8,358 nt of DNA from Candidatus Omnitrophota bacterium (GTDB taxonomy: Bacteria > Omnitrophota > Gorgyraeia > Tantalellales > Tantalellaceae): positions 1 to 8,358 of the forward strand of contig JAUWWB010000039.1 of assembly GCA_030617085.1 (NCBI GenBank), given 5' to 3'. Within the stretch, counting starts at the first letter, position 1, and each line of letters starts with the position of its first letter. A model generated the notes under the pieces. The model saw only the letters and a program-made list of their open reading frames with translations. It searched no databases and was not told the origin of the DNA. Of the stretch, positions 4,591 through 8,358 are shown in pieces. Position numbers and translations under genes: made by a program.

Positions 4591-6300
4591 TCACGTAACC
4601 CTGAGCACTTCCTCAAGAGACGTCCACCCCTTGATAAACTTGATCATCGCGTTTTCGCGCAGTGTCCTTACGCCCTTCGACGTCAGGTATTCCCTGATCT
4701 CCCCTTCGGACTTGCGCTTGTTTATCATGTCCCTTATCCGGTCATCCACAAGCAGAGTCTCCAGCGTTCCTAACCGCCCGAGATACCCCGTGCCGTTGCA
4801 CATCGAACAGCCGCTGCCCGTGTAAAACTTTTCCACCCCGGCGGCTTCGGGATATTTCTCCGTTATCTCCTTCAGCACTTCTTCCGGGATCTTCTCCTCT
4901 GTCTTGCAATGCGGACATATCTTTCTGAGAAGGCGCTGCGCGCAGGCCAGGACAAGGCTTGAGGCGACGAGGAACGGTTCGACCCCCATGTTCACGAGGC
5001 GCGTGATCGCTCCGACCGCGTCGTTCGTGTGCAGCGTGCTGAGGACCATGTGCCCCGTAAGGGAAGCTTTAATAGCTATGTCAGCCGTCTCAAGATCCCT
5101 TATCTCCCCCACCATTATCACATCCGGGCTTTGACGAAGTATCGCCCTTAATCCGCTCGCAAAATCCAGGCCTATATCCGGACGAGCCGCTATCTGGGTT
5201 ATGCCGGGAACCTGGTATTCCACGGGGTCCTCGACCGTGATGATGTTCCTTTCCGGCACGTTCATCTCGGTGAGAATGGAATAAAGCGTTGTAGACTTTC
5301 CGCTGCCGGTGGGCCCTGTCACCAGGATTATCCCGAAAGGCCTTGAAAGAGCTTCCTTAAAATCGGCCAGCGGCCCGGGAAGAAACCCGAGCTTTTCCAA
5401 GCCAATGGAGAGGCTCTCCTTGTCAAGCAGCCTCAGGACGATCTTGTTCCCGTAACTCGCGGGAAGAACGGACACGCGGAAGTCTATTTCTTTCTTTTCC
5501 ATCTTTATCCGGAACCTGCCGTCCTGCGGCATCCTGGTTTCCGTAATATCCAGGTTCGACATTATCTTCAGGCGCGCCAGTATGGCGTTTTGATTCTCCC
5601 TGGGCAGCTCAAACGCGGGTTGCAGTTTGCCGTCCACGCGGTACCTGACCCGCAGGGATTTTTCCTGGGGCTCAAGGTGAATATCGCTCGCCCTTTTCTT
5701 TATCGCCTCGCTGATAATGAGATTGACCATCTTGGCGATAGGGGCCGCCGCGCTTTCCCTGGTCATCTCCGTTTCATCAATGGCTTCCGCCTTGCCGACG
5801 ACCTCCACGCCGGCCTCCATTTCTTCTTCCTCTCCGATTATGGCGGAAATAGCCTCCTCTTCCGCGCCGTAAAAAGAAACAATGGCCTTCTGAAGGTCCC
5901 GGTGTGAGGCCAGGACAAGTTTCACGTCACACCCTGTAATTGTCTTGACATCGTCTATGGCGTAAATATCGGTGGGGTCGGAAATGGCGAGTGTCAAAAT
6001 GGTTCCGGATTTAGACAGCACCGCCACACAATGCCGCCTGGCCAGCTTTTCGGGCACCAGGTCCATGACCTCCTTATCCAGCGTGACCCTTGACATGTCA
6101 ATGGACGGAATGCCGGACTCCAGGCTTAACACGGCCAAAAGATCGCGGTCCGAAACGATACCGCTGTCGGAAAGAAACTTTATGATGTCGCCTTCGGTCC
6201 TCCGCCGCGCTTCGTCCAGCACGTACTTCAGGTTCTTCTTTTCCACCAACCCGCTCTCCTGAAGCGTATCCAGGATCCTGTTCTTCAAGGATTTTTCCAT
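4591..6300 (-). CDS. pilB: PilB/GspE-family pilus assembly ATPase, second of a tandem pair
   Basis: This 569-residue hexameric motor ATPase for pilus extension or secretion is cytoplasmic at the inner membrane. The MshEN-type N-terminal domain covers about residues 1-150, followed by an acidic linker with EEEEME and the T2SSE core. Walker A is GPTGSGKST (329-337, K335). The aspartate-box region has ITVEDPVEY, Walker B is DVIMVGEIRD (393-402, E399), and the histidine box is STLHTND. A zinc-type tetracysteine follows: CPHC (462-465) and CSMC (498-501). The N-domain lacks the R, second G and Q of the MshEN cyclic-di-GMP motif. The usual RQDPD before Walker B is RQSPD here. I chose ATG 6300 (MEKSLKNR) with CGGGG 9 nt upstream. 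An in-frame start 15 codons earlier would translate part of the repeat-bearing spacer and is unlikely. It is not PilT, which lacks the long N-domain and the cysteines. Confidence 0.94.
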   Translation of the reverse strand: MEKSLKNRILDTLQESGLVEKKNLKYVLDEARRRTEGDIIKFLSDSGIVSDRDLLAVLSLESGIPSIDMSRVTLDKEVMDLVPEKLARRHCVAVLSKSGTILTLAISDPTDIYAIDDVKTITGCDVKLVLASHRDLQKAIVSFYGAEEEAISAIIGEEEEMEAGVEVVGKAEAIDETEMTRESAAAPIAKMVNLIISEAIKKRASDIHLEPQEKSLRVRYRVDGKLQPAFELPRENQNAILARLKIMSNLDITETRMPQDGRFRIKMEKKEIDFRVSVLPASYGNKIVLRLLDKESLSIGLEKLGFLPGPLADFKEALSRPFGIILVTGPTGSGKSTTLYSILTEMNVPERNIITVEDPVEYQVPGITQIAARPDIGLDFASGLRAILRQSPDVIMVGEIRDLETADIAIKASLTGHMVLSTLHTNDAVGAITRLVNMGVEPFLVASSLVLACAQRLLRKICPHCKTEEKIPEEVLKEITEKYPEAAGVEKFYTGSGCSMCNGTGYLGRLGTLETLLVDDRIRDMINKRKSEGEIREYLTSKGVRTLRENAMIKFIKGWTSLEEVLRVT

Positions 6301-6349
6301 ATGACTATACCCCGTTCTACACAGATCCGTGTCACCCCGTGTCAAATGG

Positions 6350-6369
6350 ATTCCCGCTTTCGCGGGAAT
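6350..6369 (-). repeat. Short palindromic repeat between the two ATPase genes
   Basis: On the minus strand, ATTCCCGC, the loop GAAA and GCGGGAAT form a perfect 8-bp hairpin with a GNRA tetraloop closed by C-G, which is very stable as RNA. It lies in the 84-nt spacer, 15 nt after the first ATPase stop codon, and there is no T run. ATTCCCGC-TTTC-GCGGGAAT palindromes are familiar small interspersed repeats in many bacteria (from memory). It may protect or process the polycistronic mRNA between the two genes. A nearby CCGTGTC direct repeat (6327-6333, 6337-6343) is also present. Confidence 0.7.
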
Positions 6370-6384
6370 GACAACGAAGGTGTC

Positions 6385-8103
6385 CTAATCCCTGGTTTCG
6401 ACGGTAACGCGCAGCACGTCCTCAAGGGAAGACACTCCGTCAAGGACGTTCTCCATGCCGTTCTCCCTCAGCGTGACCATGCCTTCGGCCCGGGCCACCT
6501 TATCGATCTCGAATTCCTGCGCCCGCCTGAATATGAGTTCCTTTACCGCCGGGGTCAGTTTCAGGCACTCGACGATAGCCGTCCTGCCCCGGTAACCGGA
6601 ATTCAGGCATCTCTTGCATCCGACGGGCCTGTAGATCTTCGCTATGTTACCATTCTTATCAAAAAGGCCGTACCTGGCAGCGATGTCTTCCGGGGGTGTG
6701 TACGCCTCCCGGCATTCAGGGCACAATTTTCTCAGCAACCGCTGCGCCACGATAAGTTCGACCGAAGCCACTATTAAAAAAGGTTCGACGCCCATGTTTA
6801 TCATCCTCACGACCGATCCGCTCGCGGTATTCGTATGAAGCGTGCTCAGGACAAGGTGCCCCGTCAAGGCGGCCTTGATGGCGACGTCAAGCGTATCATG
6901 GTCCCTGATCTCGCCGACCATGATAATATCCGGGTCCTGCCTCAGGATCGAGCGAAGAGAGCCGGCAAACGTCAGCCCCACGTCCTCATTTATGTTCACC
7001 TGGTTGATGCCTTCAAGCTCATATTCAACCGGGTCTTCGACGGTGACGATATTTTTTCCGGGATCGTCCACATGCCTTAAGATGGAATAGAGCGTGGTGG
7101 TCTTCCCGCTCCCCGTCGGGCCGCACACCAGTATCATGCCGGTAGGCCTCTCGCTGGAAGCCATTATCTTCTGCTTGTCCCTGTCTTTCAGCCCCAGCAT
7201 GTCGAGCTCCGCCCTTGTCTGCCCCTTGTCAAGTATCCTGAGCACCACCGTTTCCCCGAAACTGGACGGAGCGACGGAAACCCTGAAATCCACCTTCCTG
7301 CCCTCGACCTTTATGCGGAAACGCCCGTCCTGCGGCAGGCGCCTCTCAGCTATATCGAGGTCCGACATGACCTTGATGCGCGACACCAGAGCCTGATGGA
7401 ACTTCCCGGGAGGATTATACATCTCCCTTAATACGCCGTCGACCCGGTACCTCACGCGGGAATTCGCTTCCATCGGTTCTATCAGGATGTCGCTCGCGCG
7501 TTCTTTCACCCCCGTGCTTAATATCATGTTCGTGAGCTTCACCACGGGAGCTTCCGCGGTTATCCGGACCAGCTCCCCGGCGGATATCTCCTCTTTTTCT
7601 CCGGCAACCATCTCCATCCGCGCGGTTTTGATGCCCTCGACGATCTCGCTGATCTCCTCCCCGGCTGTCTTCTCATAATACCTGCCTATCGCTTCTTTCA
7701 TGTCGTCCTCGGCCGCGATGACCGGGATGATATCCAGGTTGGTCACGATCTTCAGGTCATCGAGCGCGCATATGTTCATGGGATCGACCATGGCGACCGT
7801 GAGCTGCTTTTCCACGCGGGAAACGGGCAGTATCTGGTATGACAGCACGATCCTTTTCGGTATCAGCCCGAGAATGTCTTCATCGATCCGGTAACGGGAA
7901 AGCTTGATCGGGGGGAATCCGAGGCCTTCGCTGAGCGCGGTCAAAAGGTCGTCCCTGGAGACGCCTTTCATCTCGACCAGGATGTCGCTCAGGCTTCCGC
8001 CTTTTTCCGCGCATATCTTCCTGGCCTCGTTCAGGTCGTCTTCGGAAACAAGCCCTCTCGTGATCAGAAGATCACAAACCTTTTTCGTCAGTGACAACGC
8101 CAT
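6385..8103 (-). CDS. pilB: PilB/GspE-family pilus assembly ATPase, first of a tandem pair
   Basis: This 572-residue assembly ATPase is complete by family standards. The N-terminal MshEN-like domain spans about residues 1-150 and includes LTVAMVDPMNICALDDLK. The core begins near 190 with AEAPVVKLTNMILS. Walker A is GPTGSGKTT (328-336, K334), followed by VTVEDPVEY, RQDPD (388-392), Walker B DIIMVGEIRD (392-401, E398), STLHTNT, and the tetracysteine CPEC (461-464) with CKRC (496-499). It shares every core motif with the next gene and looks like an old paralogue rather than a recent copy, since the N-domains differ widely. In its MshEN motif (about 37-60) the R, both G and Q positions are replaced. 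The ATG has GGGGG 4 nt upstream, a modest ribosome-binding site. It is the first visible gene of the minus-strand cluster. Its upstream spacer holds an AT-rich heptad array and other repeats, and no convincing promoter was found. Confidence 0.94.
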   Translation of the reverse strand: MALSLTKKVCDLLITRGLVSEDDLNEARKICAEKGGSLSDILVEMKGVSRDDLLTALSEGLGFPPIKLSRYRIDEDILGLIPKRIVLSYQILPVSRVEKQLTVAMVDPMNICALDDLKIVTNLDIIPVIAAEDDMKEAIGRYYEKTAGEEISEIVEGIKTARMEMVAGEKEEISAGELVRITAEAPVVKLTNMILSTGVKERASDILIEPMEANSRVRYRVDGVLREMYNPPGKFHQALVSRIKVMSDLDIAERRLPQDGRFRIKVEGRKVDFRVSVAPSSFGETVVLRILDKGQTRAELDMLGLKDRDKQKIMASSERPTGMILVCGPTGSGKTTTLYSILRHVDDPGKNIVTVEDPVEYELEGINQVNINEDVGLTFAGSLRSILRQDPDIIMVGEIRDHDTLDVAIKAALTGHLVLSTLHTNTASGSVVRMINMGVEPFLIVASVELIVAQRLLRKLCPECREAYTPPEDIAARYGLFDKNGNIAKIYRPVGCKRCLNSGYRGRTAIVECLKLTPAVKELIFRRAQEFEIDKVARAEGMVTLRENGMENVLDGVSSLEDVLRVTVETRD

Positions 8104-8144
8104 AAAACCCCCGGGTCTTGGACCGTATAGGCGCGAAGCTGGAA

Positions 8145-8192
8145 ATTAAAAATCAAAAATCAAATATCAAAATGACAGATCAAAATGCAAAA
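8145..8192 (-). repeat. AT-rich array with 7-nt phasing upstream of the first ATPase gene
   Basis: Read on the plus strand the units are ATTAAAA, ATCAAAA, ATCAAAT, ATCAAAA, a 6-nt TGACAG, ATCAAAA and TGCAAAA, nearly all with a 7-nt period. The array lies 42 nt upstream of the ATPase start and is flanked by the short inverted repeat GAAGCTG (8135-8141) and CAGCTTC (8205-8211). It could be intrinsically bent, an upstream promoter element, or a spreading simple repeat. Similar ATCAAAAATC strings are common in metagenome-derived genomes, by memory only. Confidence 0.65.
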
Positions 8193-8210
8193 TTGTTTTT
8201 CTTTCAGCTT

Positions 8211-8237
8211 CTTCGTACTCTTCGTGTTCTTCGTGGT
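8211..8237 (-). repeat. 9-nt tandem repeat
   Basis: There are three units of CTTCGTRNT: CTTCGTACT (8211-8219), CTTCGTGTT (8220-8228) and CTTCGTGGT (8229-8237). On the minus strand this reads as CACGAAG-type repeats, a motif I recall as a frequent small intergenic repeat. The period is a multiple of three, but no open frame uses it and no ribosome-binding site is near, so I treat it as non-coding. Confidence 0.65.
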
Positions 8238-8250
8238 TTAATATCCAATG

Positions 8251-8260
8251 CGCATATGCG
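8251..8260. other. Perfect 10-bp palindrome
   Basis: CGCATATGCG is fully self-complementary and lies about 150 nt upstream of the first ATPase gene, in non-repeat sequence. It has the size and symmetry of a dimeric regulator half-site pair, but a single occurrence is weak support. Confidence 0.3.
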
Positions 8261-8288
8261 ATCTTTCAGCGGTCAAAATCGCACGTAA

Positions 8289-8358
8289 ATGTAGCCGCAG
8301 GCTTTAGCCTGCGCCGTTGTGCCCTGGCCGCCTTCGGCGGGCGCAGGCTAAAGCCTGC
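8289..8358. repeat. Head-to-head copies of the R2 palindrome, the second cut by the window edge
   Basis: Positions 8289-8312 are the exact reverse complement of the 24-nt repeat at 371-394. A second copy of the core, in the opposite orientation, begins at 8343 and is cut off at 8358. Between them is a small hairpin, CCGCC (8328-8332), TTC, GGCGG (8336-8340). The two copies can pair with each other into a much longer stem, and more sequence to the right probably completes the element with GGCTACAT. Confidence 0.8.

Noticed and set aside
6301..6345. Fifteen-residue N-terminal extension of the second ATPase
   Set aside because: It would translate the repeat-bearing spacer. The ATG at 6300 gives a family-like N-terminus and has a G-rich site 9 nt upstream.

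Overview
The window looks like accessory or core-flanking chromosome of an uncultured, moderately GC-rich bacterium. The best guess is Omnitrophota or another PVC-like lineage. That rests on the short class III pilin, whose ACIANLKQ..GAK..WAL helix and CPGGGTY...HVLP tail are of a type I associate with that group, and on the dense small palindromic repeats between genes. The assignment is from memory of protein style, not from a search.

Layout, left to right. Positions 1-562 hold one small uncharacterised gene (minus strand) embedded in palindromic repeats and a long hairpin. Positions 563-2732 hold three single genes of general redox or envelope function: a WrbA-like flavodoxin-family protein (minus), an M48 zinc metalloprotease with an N-terminal membrane segment (minus), and a nitroreductase (plus). 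The last two diverge from an AT-rich promoter region. A REP-like hairpin and a strong bidirectional terminator (2743-2843) close off the nitroreductase and the convergent pilin gene.

Positions 2867-8103, all on the minus strand, form a type IV pilus or type II secretion-like assembly cluster. In transcription order it has two consecutive full-length PilB/GspE assembly ATPases, a PilC/GspF inner-membrane platform protein, and a small pilin with its own likely promoter. Together these could power, anchor and supply a pilus or pseudopilus fibre. A retraction ATPase (PilT), the alignment proteins, a secretin and the prepilin peptidase are not in the window and must be elsewhere if the machine is complete.

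The most noteworthy features are: the tandem assembly ATPases, both lacking the key residues of the MshEN cyclic-di-GMP motif; a 7-nt tandem repeat that fills the pilB-pilC spacer and supplies the pilC ribosome-binding site; a second 7-nt-phased AT-rich array upstream of the first ATPase gene; and several families of intergenic palindromes, two of which show compensatory base-pair changes between copies, as expected if the RNA or single-strand fold is selected. No stretch longer than about 260 bases lacks a gene.
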